Under the pieces are notes generated by a model that was not told the origin of the DNA, did no database searches, and saw only the letters and a list, made by a program, of their open reading frames with translations. 64,000 nucleotides of DNA from Collinsella bouchesdurhonensis (GTDB taxonomy: Bacteria; Actinomycetota; Coriobacteriia; Coriobacteriales; Coriobacteriaceae): assembly GCF_900155365.1 (NCBI RefSeq), contig NZ_LT699743.1, positions 141,736 through 205,735 of the forward strand, read 5' to 3'. The position numbers were made by a program, and so were the translations under genes. Every line of letters starts with the position of its first letter. Position 1 is the first letter of the stretch. Positions 7,812-17,105 of the stretch are shown in pieces.

Positions 7812-10193
7812 ATGCGCATCATCAAGCTCTTCAAAAACCACATCCTGGCGTTGCTTGTCGCCATCGGCTTGATTGTCATCAGCTGTAACGCCGACCTAGC
7901 GCTGCCCAGCTTCATGAGTGAGATCGTCGACGTGGGCATCCAGCAAGGGGGCATCACCTCTCCGGTGCCCGACACCATCCGCGATGAATCCCTCTCGGAC
8001 CTTGAGCTCTTCATGACCAAAGGCGACGCCAAACAAGTTGAGGACGCATACAGCAAGGCGGATAAAAACGGCGTGCGAACCTACATCGGCTCCGAAGAGG
8101 ATCGTGCAGAAGAAGGCAAACTCACGAGCATCATGAGCCTGCCCGAAACCGTCGCCCTCTCGCTTGAGCAGGGTATCGACGCCAGCTCCATGGAAGATAT
8201 GACCGATGGCAACGAGGGCTCGAACGAAGGCGGCGCCATATCCGCGCCTACGCCCGAGCAGATGGCAGTCATGACCCCCGAGGAGCTTGCCGCCATGCAG
8301 CAAAAGGCACAGGCGGCGGCAAAGATGCAAGAGCAGATCGATGCCGACGGCGGCAAGATCACCATGAAGAGCATGCGTATCGCTGTCGAGGGAGGCCTTG
8401 TTGAGCGCTCAAAGCTCGTCGAGGGCGCCAACAAGATGGCCGACGAGATGGGTTCCATGGGCGGATCCATTGTCACGCAGCGCGCCATCACCTATGTGCA
8501 GCAAGAGTACGAGGCACAGGGCATCTCCCTGAGCGATGTTCAGAACTCCTATCTTGCAAGCACGTCCGTCAAGATGTTCTCCCTGTGCGCCGTAAGCCTT
8601 GTGGCGACTATCCTCACGGGCGCCGTCGCCTCGCACACCGCCTGCACCATCGCGCGCGACCTGCGCCGCAAGACATTCAATAAGGTCATGCACTTCTCGC
8701 CCGCCGAAGTGGGCAAGTTTAGCCAGGCATCGCTTATCACGCGCTGCACCAACGATATCCAACAGATCCAGATGGCAACCACGCTCTTTATCCGCATGGT
8801 CATGATGGCGCCGATCATGGGCATCGTGGCCGTTATGCGCGTGCTCGCTACCCACACCGGCCTGGAGTGGACCATCGGCGTGGCCGTCATCGCGGTCTCC
8901 GCCGTCGTAGGTGTGCTCATGGGACTCACTATGCCCAAGTTCAAGAAGATGCAAAAGTACGTAGACCGCGTGAACCTCGTGGCACGCGAGATCCTTGACG
9001 GCATCATGCCCATCCGCGCCTTTGGCCGCCAAAAGCATGAGCTCGAGCGTTTTGACGAAGCGTCGTGCGACCTCATGACAACGCAGCTGTTCACCAACCG
9101 CGCCATGAGCTTCATGATGCCGCTCATGATGTTCGTCATGAACTGCGTGACCGTCCTTATCGTCTGGGCAGGCAGCCACGGCGTCTCCGACGGTGTCATG
9201 CAGGTGGGCGACATGATGGCCTTCATCTCCTACACCATGCAGATCGTCATGGCGTTCATGATCTTGACCATGGTCTCGGTCATGCTGCCGCGCGCCGAGG
9301 TCGCCGTCGAACGTGTAGAGGAGGTGCTCGCCACCGAGAGCTCCATCAAGGAGCCCCGGACCCCCAAGCTCCCTGCGGCAGACGGCGTTCACGGGCAGCT
9401 TGAATTCCGCGGCGTGAGCTTCCAGTACCCCGATGCTCGCCAGGACGTCATCGGCGGCGTGAGCTTTACCGTACGCGCCGGCCAGATGCTTGGCATCATC
9501 GGCTCCACGGGTTCGGGCAAGTCGACGCTTGTACAGCTTATTCCGCGCCTGTACGACGTCACCGGCGGCCAGATTCTGCTCGATGGCATCGACGTGCGCG
9601 ATCTTCCGCTCTCCGAGCTTCGTCGCCGCGTGGGGTATATCCCCCAGCAGGGCATGCTCTTCTCCGGCACCGTCGAATCGAACCTCAAGTTCGCCGGCGA
9701 ATCCGTGACGGACGAGAACATGCGCGAAGCGGCCCGCATCGCGCAGGCCAGCGACTTCATCGAGGAACGCGAAGGCGGCTTTGCCTCAGAAATCAGCCAG
9801 GGCGGATCCAACGTCTCCGGCGGCCAGCGCCAGCGCCTCTCCATCGCACGCGCCTTGGCAAAGCGCCCCGAGGTCGTGGTCTTCGATGACTCGTTCAGCG
9901 CGCTCGATTACAAGACCGACGCCTTGCTGCGCGAAGAGCTCGCACGCACCCAGAAGGACGCAGCGCTCGTCGTGGTGGCCCAGCGCATCGCCACGATCAT
10001 GCATGCAGACCAGATCATCGTACTCGACGAAGGCGCGGTCGTGGGCCAAGGTACGCATGAGGAGCTCTTGCGCCGCTGCCCCGCCTATCTTGAAATCGCC
10101 CAGTCGCAGCTCTCCGCACGGGAGCTCGGGCTCAGCGAAGGTGAAATCGCCGCCGTCATGGATGGCAGCGCTCAGGAAGGAGGTGTCCGCTAA
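7812..10193 (+). CDS. ABC exporter half-transporter with degenerate ATP site (subunit A)
   Basis: This 793-residue membrane-fused ABC protein is one half of a heterodimeric drug- or lipid-type exporter. After the first transmembrane helix (about residues 8-30) there is an insert of roughly 210 mostly hydrophilic residues rich in Met, Glu and Ala, predicted outside the cell; the remaining five helices follow from about residue 255. The nucleotide domain has Walker A GSTGSGKST (about 565), the signature VSGGQRQR (about 668) and a Walker B ending VVVFDDSFSALD (about 690). Aspartate stands where the catalytic glutamate is expected, as in the non-hydrolysing half of pairs such as TM287/288. It overlaps the next gene by one base. 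Confidence 0.9.
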   Translation: MRIIKLFKNHILALLVAIGLIVISCNADLALPSFMSEIVDVGIQQGGITSPVPDTIRDESLSDLELFMTKGDAKQVEDAYSKADKNGVRTYIGSEEDRAEEGKLTSIMSLPETVALSLEQGIDASSMEDMTDGNEGSNEGGAISAPTPEQMAVMTPEELAAMQQKAQAAAKMQEQIDADGGKITMKSMRIAVEGGLVERSKLVEGANKMADEMGSMGGSIVTQRAITYVQQEYEAQGISLSDVQNSYLASTSVKMFSLCAVSLVATILTGAVASHTACTIARDLRRKTFNKVMHFSPAEVGKFSQASLITRCTNDIQQIQMATTLFIRMVMMAPIMGIVAVMRVLATHTGLEWTIGVAVIAVSAVVGVLMGLTMPKFKKMQKYVDRVNLVAREILDGIMPIRAFGRQKHELERFDEASCDLMTTQLFTNRAMSFMMPLMMFVMNCVTVLIVWAGSHGVSDGVMQVGDMMAFISYTMQIVMAFMILTMVSVMLPRAEVAVERVEEVLATESSIKEPRTPKLPAADGVHGQLEFRGVSFQYPDARQDVIGGVSFTVRAGQMLGIIGSTGSGKSTLVQLIPRLYDVTGGQILLDGIDVRDLPLSELRRRVGYIPQQGMLFSGTVESNLKFAGESVTDENMREAARIAQASDFIEEREGGFASEISQGGSNVSGGQRQRLSIARALAKRPEVVVFDDSFSALDYKTDALLREELARTQKDAALVVVAQRIATIMHADQIIVLDEGAVVGQGTHEELLRRCPAYLEIAQSQLSARELGLSEGEIAAVMDGSAQEGGVR

Positions 10194-12055
10194 TGGCCGA
10201 TGAGATGAGTAAAACCGAGGTGCCCAAGCGCCAGGCACGGCAGGCAGGCCCTATGGGCAGGCGCGGACCCGGCCGCGTGGTCGAAAAGCCCAAGGATTTC
10301 AAGGGCACCATGCTCAAACTCTTGAGCTATGTGGGTCGCCACAAAGTGGCCGTTTTCTTTGCCGCCGCCTTCGCCATGGCCTCGGTCATCTTCAACATCG
10401 TGGGCCCCAAGGTCTTGGGTCAGGTGACCACCAAGCTCTTTGAGGGGCTGGTCGCCAAGGTCCAAGGCACCGGTGCGGTCGATTTTGGCTGGATCGGCAA
10501 GACGCTGCTGCTCTTGCTGGGTCTCTACCTCGCTAGCTCCGCATGCAACCTCGTCCAGGGCTGGCTCATGACAGGCGTCACGCAAAAAATCTGCTATCGC
10601 ATGCGCAAGGAGATCGCCCAGAAGATCACCGTCATCCCTATGAGCTACTTCAACGGCCACAGCAAGGGCGACGTGCTCTCGCGCATCACAAACGATGTCG
10701 ACACGCTGGGACAAAGCCTCAACCAGTCCGTGACGCAGCTCATCACCTCCATCACGCAGATTATCGGCGTGCTCGTGATGATGCTATCCATCAGTCTGCC
10801 GCTCACTGGCGTCGTCGTGGTCACGCTGCCGGTCGCCGCCGTGATCATGGGCGTGATGATGCACTTCTCGCAGCCATACTTTCGCGAGCAGCAGCAGGTC
10901 CTCGGCGCCGTCAACGGCATTATCGAGGAAGACTTCGCCGGTCAAAACGTCATCCAGGTGTTCGACCGCGCCGATGCTTCCGTGGCAGAGTTCGACGAGA
11001 AAAACGACCGTCTGTTCATCTCGGGCTGGCGCTCGCAGTTCCTCTCCGGCTTGATGATGCCGCTCATGAGCCTGGTGGGCAATATGGGTTACGTGGCCGT
11101 AGTTGTGGTGGGCGCGCAACTCGCGCTCACGGGCAGCGCCACCCCGGGCGATATCCAGAGCTTTATCCAGTACGTGCGCAACTTCACCCAGCCCGTGCAG
11201 CAGCTCGCCAACGTGAGCAACACGATGCAATCCATGGCAGCCGCCACTGAGCGCGTCTTCGAGTTTTTGGCGGCGCCCGAGGAGGAGCAGGCCGCAGTCC
11301 CTCAGATTCCCAAGAAGCGTCAGGGCCATGTGGAATTCGAGCACGTCAAGTTTGGCTACTCGCCCGACAAGACCATCATTCACGACTTCACCTGCGATGC
11401 CCTGCCCGGCCAGACCGTGGCGATCGTCGGCCCCACGGGAGCCGGCAAGACCACGCTCATCAAGCTGCTCCAGCGCTTCTACGACGTTGACGGCGGCAGC
11501 CTGCGTGTCGACGGTGTCGACGTGCGCGACTGGGACCGCACGGCCCTGCGTGAGCAGTTCGCCATGGTGCTGCAGGACACGTGGCTGTTCAACGGCACGA
11601 TCCGCGAGAACATTCGCTATGGACGCCCCGACGCCACCGACGAAGAAGTCGAAGCGGCAGCCAAGGCAGCGCGCTGCGACCACTTTATCCATACGCTCGC
11701 CGGCGGCTACGACTTCATGATCAACGAGGAGGGAACAAACCTCTCCCAGGGCCAGCGTCAACTTGTGACCATCGCCCGCGCGGTGCTTGCCGACCGCCCC
11801 GCGCTGATTTTGGATGAGGCAACCTCAAACGTCGATACGCGTACCGAGGAGCTCATCCAACGCGCCATGGATACCCTTATGGAAGGACGCACGAGTTTTG
11901 TAATTGCGCATCGTCTGAGCACGATTCGCAATGCCGATGTCATCCTCGTCCTGCGCGACGGCGATATCGTGGAGGAAGGCACCCACGAGGAGCTCCTCGC
12001 TCGCGGCGGCTTTTATGCCGAGCTGTACAACTCGCAGTTCGAAGAGGCCGCATAA
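10193..12055 (+). CDS. ABC exporter half-transporter, catalytic subunit B
   Basis: This 620-residue partner has the usual six transmembrane helices (about residues 45-345) and a complete nucleotide domain: Walker A GPTGAGKTT (about 413), signature LSQGQRQ (about 516) and Walker B ALILDEATSNVD with the catalytic glutamate (about 540). A basic N-terminal tail (KRQARQAGPMGRRGPGR) precedes the membrane part. The start codon overlaps the stop of subunit A (TAATG), which points to coupled translation and a 1:1 heterodimer with one active and one degenerate ATP site. Substrate unknown; the linked MarR gene suggests a toxic small molecule. Confidence 0.92.
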   Translation: MADEMSKTEVPKRQARQAGPMGRRGPGRVVEKPKDFKGTMLKLLSYVGRHKVAVFFAAAFAMASVIFNIVGPKVLGQVTTKLFEGLVAKVQGTGAVDFGWIGKTLLLLLGLYLASSACNLVQGWLMTGVTQKICYRMRKEIAQKITVIPMSYFNGHSKGDVLSRITNDVDTLGQSLNQSVTQLITSITQIIGVLVMMLSISLPLTGVVVVTLPVAAVIMGVMMHFSQPYFREQQQVLGAVNGIIEEDFAGQNVIQVFDRADASVAEFDEKNDRLFISGWRSQFLSGLMMPLMSLVGNMGYVAVVVVGAQLALTGSATPGDIQSFIQYVRNFTQPVQQLANVSNTMQSMAAATERVFEFLAAPEEEQAAVPQIPKKRQGHVEFEHVKFGYSPDKTIIHDFTCDALPGQTVAIVGPTGAGKTTLIKLLQRFYDVDGGSLRVDGVDVRDWDRTALREQFAMVLQDTWLFNGTIRENIRYGRPDATDEEVEAAAKAARCDHFIHTLAGGYDFMINEEGTNLSQGQRQLVTIARAVLADRPALILDEATSNVDTRTEELIQRAMDTLMEGRTSFVIAHRLSTIRNADVILVLRDGDIVEEGTHEELLARGGFYAELYNSQFEEAA

Positions 12056-12152
12056 AGGCGGGCGGCGAGTGTCTCTCGCCGAGCGTTTCATCTTGCTTGA
12101 GACGTGGACCACAGTGGAGCATCTCGCACAGTGGGGTATCTCGTCTTGATTG

Positions 12153-12186
12153 GGGTGCGGCTCATATTGGCTCGCACCCCTTTTTC
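12153..12186 (+). terminator. terminator of the ABC exporter operon
   Basis: A perfect GGGGTGCG/CGCACCCC hairpin (12153-12160 with 12174-12181) is followed by five T residues, about 100 bases after the second ABC gene. Confidence 0.9.
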
Positions 12187-12425
12187 ATGCGTGAGCTGCA
12201 TTTCAACAGCCATGCCTCGCTATGCCGCATGCCGGATCACGCCCCTTCCATGCGCAAGCCACCGTGGGCATGCATGTTGCGTCTTCGCAGGTAAAAGGCT
12301 GGTTGCAACGAACAGTTGCGAAAGTAAGTCTAAAATTCCAACCAAAGACGGTGGAGGCACCGGGGTGCTTTGCGCACACTGAGGACAGACGCGTCCGCAA
12401 GCACCCTCCCACGAAAGGAAACGAT

Positions 12426-13382
12426 ATGGACCCCACGATGGCGCAGCGCCTCGTTGATAGAAGAAAAGCCGCTGGCCTCTCGCAAGAGGCGCTCGCCGAC
12501 AAGCTCGGTGTGAGCCGTCAGGCCGTCAGCAAATGGGAGCGTAGCGAATCCTCCCCCGACACCGACAACCTTATCGCACTTGCAGCCCTCTACGGAGTCT
12601 CCCTTGACGAGCTACTTTATGGTTCGCCCGCACAGCCGGACGCGGCAAAAACGGAACGGGAGGAACCCGTTTCCGCCCCAGAGAGCGCACGCAACGATGA
12701 TGCCTGCGAACAGGCAGAGGAACCGGGGCCTTCAAACGACGATAGACCAGACTTTCATACAAGCGAGCGCGGTGAGCGCGTTCATATCTCCCTAAAAGAG
12801 GGCATCCACGTTGTCGACCCCGAAAAAGGAGAAGAGGTCCACGTGGGATGGAGCGGTATCCATGTAGAAAACGAGCGCCGCGGCGAGCATGTGCACATCG
12901 GCCCCGATGGCATGCGCATCGATTCTTCCGATGACGGGCATAGCGTACACACCAACGAAGACGGCACGGTGACCATCGACGGCGAGACCTATGCCAGCTG
13001 GAAAGATGCTCACGATCATTGCGACCTCCGGGGCAACAGGCATCGCGGCCCCTTCGGCCGCGCCTGGAGCAAGTTTCCTTTTCCGGGAGTAGTGCTCGTG
13101 GCCTACTTAATCGGAGGGATTGTCTACAACGCCTGGCTGCCCGGCCTCATGCTCGTATTTTTAATTCCAGCGTATTACATGGTTGGCAGCCTTACCGATC
13201 GGCGCAAACCCCTTACGTTTCTAAGCAGCATCTATCCCATCGCCTGTGTTGCATGGTTTTGCTACATGGCCTTTTTCTGCAACCAAGCGCATCCCGCTTG
13301 GGCAATTTTCCTTACGATCCCCGTGGTCGAAGCGATTCTCCACTGGATTCGCAAGTCCTCACAAGGGCACAAGGCGCACTGA
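12426..13382 (+). CDS. XRE-family regulator with C-terminal membrane helices
   Basis: This 318-residue protein starts with a Cro/C1-type helix-turn-helix (about residues 5-60), whose core is LSQEALADKLGVSRQAVSKW. A charged linker follows, then a stretch (about 115-200) of repeated histidine-containing strands such as HISLKEGIHVV, HVGWSGIHVE and HVHIGPDGMRID, and finally about three to four hydrophobic helices (about 215-305). The start at 12426 has AAAGGAA upstream; the frame is open further upstream but without domain similarity. A membrane-bound DNA-binding protein that senses an envelope signal is likely. The helix-turn-helix is almost the same as in the XRE gene at 24936-25652. Confidence 0.8.
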   Translation: MDPTMAQRLVDRRKAAGLSQEALADKLGVSRQAVSKWERSESSPDTDNLIALAALYGVSLDELLYGSPAQPDAAKTEREEPVSAPESARNDDACEQAEEPGPSNDDRPDFHTSERGERVHISLKEGIHVVDPEKGEEVHVGWSGIHVENERRGEHVHIGPDGMRIDSSDDGHSVHTNEDGTVTIDGETYASWKDAHDHCDLRGNRHRGPFGRAWSKFPFPGVVLVAYLIGGIVYNAWLPGLMLVFLIPAYYMVGSLTDRRKPLTFLSSIYPIACVAWFCYMAFFCNQAHPAWAIFLTIPVVEAILHWIRKSSQGHKAH

Positions 13383-13541
13383 GACCCGATGCAGGACCTG
13401 GCGGGAACGGCCTTGCGGCGCGTCCATCTTGCGGTACGCTCGCCTCGCGACGCGTCCATCTCGCGAATGCCTAACAAGTGGTGGGTCTTCGTACATCCTC
13501 AGGCCTCCGATACCACCCTTAACGCCGTCATCCTCCATTGA

Positions 13542-13704
13542 ATGGCGGTTTTTCGCGCATTCCGGGGGCAATACTTCAAAACGAATGGCGGTTTTTCGTG
13601 CACTTTTAGACGAGTGGCGGTTTTTGAAACGTCTATTTGCCGAAAACGGGCCCGGGATGCACGTTTTACCGCCACTCGATCAGAAATGTTCGATTTACCG
13701 CCAC
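13542..13704. repeat. cluster of five 19-bp GTGGCGG units (repeat family 1)
   Basis: Five copies of the consensus RTGGCGGWWWWWCGYGCAY occur at 13542-13560, 13585-13603 and 13614-13632 (forward) and at 13657-13675 and 13686-13704 (reverse). The third and fourth copies form a 10-bp inverted pair, GAGTGGCGGT/ACCGCCACTC. The cluster fills the untranslated gap before the TerB_N operon. Four related copies lie at 51503-51633. This looks like a REP/BIME-type intergenic palindromic family. The rest of the 490-base gap (13383-13872) shows no gene. Confidence 0.7.
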
Positions 13705-13790
13705 ACATTGCGACGCGTATCGTGGCAGCGAGAAAACCGTTGATTCCTCCGCCGCACGTCGACCGTTACCCTCGGCCTCTCCATCATCAT

Positions 13791-13838
13791 GTTCGTCTCC
13801 TCACAGAAACGAACATCTGTTTGCTTCTGTGCTATGAT
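13791..13838 (+). promoter_or_regulatory. promoter and operator-like sites of the TerB_N operon
   Basis: An extended -10 element, TGCTATGAT (13830-13838), lies 35 bases before the first gene. Just upstream is CGAACATCTGTTTG (13810-13823), which resembles a Gram-positive/actinobacterial LexA box with one T for C in the second half-site. It overlaps a separate 8-bp inverted repeat, ATGTTCGT/ACGAACAT, with a 12-base spacer. The position over the -35 region suits a repressor site. Which protein binds is not shown. Confidence 0.45.
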
Positions 13839-13872
13839 GATTAGCTAGCCTAAACGAAGAGAGGAGGCGTCC

Positions 13873-15726
13873 GTGACACTCGAAAACATGGATAGAGACA
13901 TCAATGCGCTCATTGCAAAACTGCATGCCGACGAGCGCATCCATAAAAGCTCACATTTCTCTTCGACGCGCTACAACGACGAACCCATCATCTTCACAGG
14001 GCGCCAGATGTCCTCGTATATGCCAGACCGCTACCGCGAGATGCGCGCCATTTCGCGCTGGCAAGAAGGTGCCAACGGCGGGCGCGGACGGTGGCTTAGC
14101 GAGGATGAGTTTTTCTACCTTCAAGCAACCCTCATGGCCGATTTCGAAGACGATTGTCCCTACCAGGGAACCTTCAAAGCCTACTCGCCCACGTACAACG
14201 CCATGAGCGACCGGCAGCTTCGCGGCTACTTTACCTGGCGCACACAGGTACGTGCCGGCAACGTGGAGGAAACCTCGCTCTCCTTTGCCTTTGTCTACCT
14301 CTACGAGCTGCTCTGCGGTATCGGTTGCGCCGACGCGCAAGACGGCTTTCGGGCCATCAAGTCTTTTTGGGAGACCTACCGCACCTTTGCCCCCGAGCTC
14401 GACCGCTACGTCCGCGTTTGGCTGGCAGATTACGTTGTCTATCACAACCTGCCGGCATCGCTTTTGGAAGACAGCCGTACCCTCGAGTTCGACCGCGCGC
14501 TTATCGCGCTCAAACACGCGCAAGCCATAGCCGAACAACAGGCTCCCCAACAAAACACCCCCTCCCGCGGCGGCGCCCCGATCCTCATGCCGCCGAACCC
14601 CGAAGTCGAAGAGCCGCTCTTTCGAGCCATCGACACGCTCTCAACCTATCGCATCGCCGGCTCGAAATTCGCCAAGGACCACTACGACGATCTTCGCCAC
14701 GTGGCGTGCGCCGTCTACCTGCGTCTGGCGGAGCACTACGCCAAGCATCGCAAGCTTCCCCTTATCGAAAGTCTGTTTGGCGAGAACATCTCGCTCCCCT
14801 ACACGATGTTTGCCTCGGCGGTTTTCTTCGACCCCCAAAAGCACCCCGATTGCGACTATGAGCTGGACGAAGCCCATCGTTATCGCTGCCAGAAAGGCTA
14901 TTGGAGCTGTCAAAAGTATCGAGGAGGGCGAGCACGCAACCCCAAGCTCGGCTCGGTTATGCGAGCGGTCGATTACGCCATGCGCGAAGCCTGGGATTAT
15001 GCCCATCCCCTCAAGGAGAGCGACGTCCCCAAGTACATAGCGAAGATGATCGAACGCGAGGTATCCGAACGCCATGTCTGGGCGCTTGCGCATCGCCCCG
15101 TCAAAGTGAATATCGATCTCTCTCGCCTGCATAAGATTCGAAACGCCGCAGCCGAAGTTCGCGAGGCGCTGCTCATCGATGAAGAGCGTGACGAGGGTGT
15201 CAGCGCAAACGAGGCCGCAACAGACAGCACGTCATCTGTCGAGTCATTGCCTGCCGAAGCAATGCTCGACAAATCAACGGCAGCTGCAGATAAAGCAGAC
15301 GAGCCCGTGTGCAACGATAGCCCCGCGGCGGACATTTCGCAGCAGCCCCATCTACCCGAAACAGCTCAGGATATCGCCACGTGCTCGGCAAAGGCCGCGT
15401 CTCCACTCGCCAGCGCTGCCGCAACTACACCTTTCGGCGCCGTTGCGAAAGGCCTCACACCCACCGTCACCGACCCCGCATCGGGCAACGACACCTCGCG
15501 CCCCCTCGATGCTAACCAGACCCAATACCTGACTGCCCTTCTCGCATCGGACACAGCCGCCCGCACGCACGCGCTATCCGCCGTGTCCACAAGCGAAGAT
15601 ATGATGGTCGACGCCATCAACGAGGCCCTGTTCGACCTGCTTGGAGATACCGCAATCGAGTACGGACCAGACGGTCCGCAGATCATCGAAGACTACCGCG
15701 AAGACGTGGAGGAGATACTCGCATGA
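13873..15726 (+). CDS. TerB_N domain protein, first gene of a BREX-accessory-like operon
   Basis: This 617-residue protein carries a TerB_N-type region at about residues 60-160. Its typical features are YSPTYNAMSDRQLRGYFTWR and AFVYLYELL, as in proteins annotated as tellurite-resistance TerB N-terminal. A long alpha-helical middle follows (about 160-430). The last ~180 residues start with a low-complexity Ala/Ser/Asp-rich linker and end in a short conserved helical segment. The start is a GTG at 13873 with GAGGAGG five bases upstream. Its stop overlaps the next start (ATGA), so it is translated together with the ATPase. The molecular role of TerB_N is not established; in this operon it may be the sensor or scaffold. 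No homology to a nuclease could be seen. Confidence 0.8.
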   Translation: MTLENMDRDINALIAKLHADERIHKSSHFSSTRYNDEPIIFTGRQMSSYMPDRYREMRAISRWQEGANGGRGRWLSEDEFFYLQATLMADFEDDCPYQGTFKAYSPTYNAMSDRQLRGYFTWRTQVRAGNVEETSLSFAFVYLYELLCGIGCADAQDGFRAIKSFWETYRTFAPELDRYVRVWLADYVVYHNLPASLLEDSRTLEFDRALIALKHAQAIAEQQAPQQNTPSRGGAPILMPPNPEVEEPLFRAIDTLSTYRIAGSKFAKDHYDDLRHVACAVYLRLAEHYAKHRKLPLIESLFGENISLPYTMFASAVFFDPQKHPDCDYELDEAHRYRCQKGYWSCQKYRGGRARNPKLGSVMRAVDYAMREAWDYAHPLKESDVPKYIAKMIEREVSERHVWALAHRPVKVNIDLSRLHKIRNAAAEVREALLIDEERDEGVSANEAATDSTSSVESLPAEAMLDKSTAAADKADEPVCNDSPAADISQQPHLPETAQDIATCSAKAASPLASAAATTPFGAVAKGLTPTVTDPASGNDTSRPLDANQTQYLTALLASDTAARTHALSAVSTSEDMMVDAINEALFDLLGDTAIEYGPDGPQIIEDYREDVEEILA

Positions 15727-17069
15727 CCGATTTGTCCAATACCGTGCCGCGCATACCCAAACGCGTGGCAGCCGTGATTCTCAACTCGCTCAAAGGCGGC
15801 GTCGTGCCGCGCATCGGCCTGCCCTACATCACCGTAGGTCGCGAGACCGAGATTCGCGCGCTTTTAACCGATCTTTCCCTCATTGCCGATGGCGGCGCAA
15901 GCTTCCGGTTCCTGGTTGGACGCTACGGCGCCGGCAAGAGCTTCTTGCTGCAGACCATCCGCACGCATGCCATGGGCGAAGGCTTTGTAGTGGCCGACGC
16001 CGACCTCTCCCCCGAGCGGCGCCTGCAGGGAGGCCAGGGCCAGGGGCTTGCCACCTACCGCGAGCTCATTCGCAACCTCTCCACCAAGACGCGCCCCGAA
16101 GGCGGCGCCCTCAACCTCATCTTGGATCGTTGGGTCGCCTCGACGCTCGATACTCGCGCGAGCGAAGACACGGGTGACGACGACGAATCGCACATGCGCG
16201 CACAGCTTGACGAGCTTGAAGAGATGGTCCACGGATTCGACTTCGCGCGCATGCTCGTGCGCTATCGCACCGCGGCCCTCGAAGGCGACGACGAGGTAAA
16301 AAGCTGTGTCACCCGCTGGCTGCGCGGCGAATATCGCACCAAAACCGAGGCCAAGGCCGACTTGGGCACCTCGACCATCATCACCGACGACGATTGGTAC
16401 GACTACGTCAAGCTGCTCGCGCGTTTTCTCGTTGGTGCCGGATACAAGGGTCTCATCGTCATGATCGACGAGCTCGTGAACCTCTACAAGATCCCCAACG
16501 CCATCACGCGCCAGTACAACTACGAGAAGATTCTCACCATGTACAACGACACCCTACAGGGCAAGGCGCACCACCTGGGCATCATCATGGGCGGCACGCC
16601 CACTTCCATCGAAGATCGCCGTCGCGGCGTCTTTAGCTACGAGGCCCTTCGCAGCCGTCTTACGCAGGGGCGTTTTGCGCGCGAGGACATGCGCGACATG
16701 TTGGCCCCTATCATTCGCTTGCACCCCCTCACCTATGAGGAGCTGCTGGTATTGATTGAGAAGCTCGGTCAGATCCATGCGGGCTACTTTGGCTACGAAG
16801 ACACTATCACAGACAAGGACCTCGCTGCCTTCTTGCAGATCGAGTTTGGTCGTGTGGGGGCAGACACGCACCTTACACCGCGCGAGGTGATCCGCGACTT
16901 TATTGAGCTGCTGGATATCGCCTATCAAAACCCGGATGTCGACATCGCGGCCCTGCTGCGCGATGAAGGGACAATCGCGGGCGCTGGCACTCCCGCTGCG
17001 TCAAGCAACACGGGCGACAGCGGCAATGGGGACGCGGGTGCCGCGCCCTTTGCCGAGTTCACGTTGTAG
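15723..17069 (+). CDS. BrxD-like P-loop ATPase (DUF2791 family)
   Basis: This 448-residue P-loop protein resembles BrxD/DUF2791 ATPases, which accompany a Lhr-like helicase in BREX type 2 (Pgl) loci. It opens with IPKRVAAVILNSLKGGVVPRIGL (first 17 residues typical), then Walker A GRYGAGKSF at about residues 64-72 and Walker B LIVMIDELVNLYK at about 243-255. A sensor-like stretch GIIMGGTPTSIEDRRRG follows, and the C-terminal ~35 residues are Gly/Ala-rich and probably disordered. It overlaps the TerB_N gene by four bases and precedes the helicase by 36. It probably forms an ATP-driven complex with the helicase; no other BREX gene (pglX, pglZ, brxC) is present. Confidence 0.8.
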   Translation: MTDLSNTVPRIPKRVAAVILNSLKGGVVPRIGLPYITVGRETEIRALLTDLSLIADGGASFRFLVGRYGAGKSFLLQTIRTHAMGEGFVVADADLSPERRLQGGQGQGLATYRELIRNLSTKTRPEGGALNLILDRWVASTLDTRASEDTGDDDESHMRAQLDELEEMVHGFDFARMLVRYRTAALEGDDEVKSCVTRWLRGEYRTKTEAKADLGTSTIITDDDWYDYVKLLARFLVGAGYKGLIVMIDELVNLYKIPNAITRQYNYEKILTMYNDTLQGKAHHLGIIMGGTPTSIEDRRRGVFSYEALRSRLTQGRFAREDMRDMLAPIIRLHPLTYEELLVLIEKLGQIHAGYFGYEDTITDKDLAAFLQIEFGRVGADTHLTPREVIRDFIELLDIAYQNPDVDIAALLRDEGTIAGAGTPAASSNTGDSGNGDAGAAPFAEFTL

Positions 17070-17105
17070 CAAGCAAACCCCACCACCGGAAAGGAGGCTC
17101 TAACC

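Noticed and set aside
13542..13704. The GTGGCGG repeats as a CRISPR array
   Set aside because: Units are palindromic, in mixed orientation, irregularly spaced and without cas genes.
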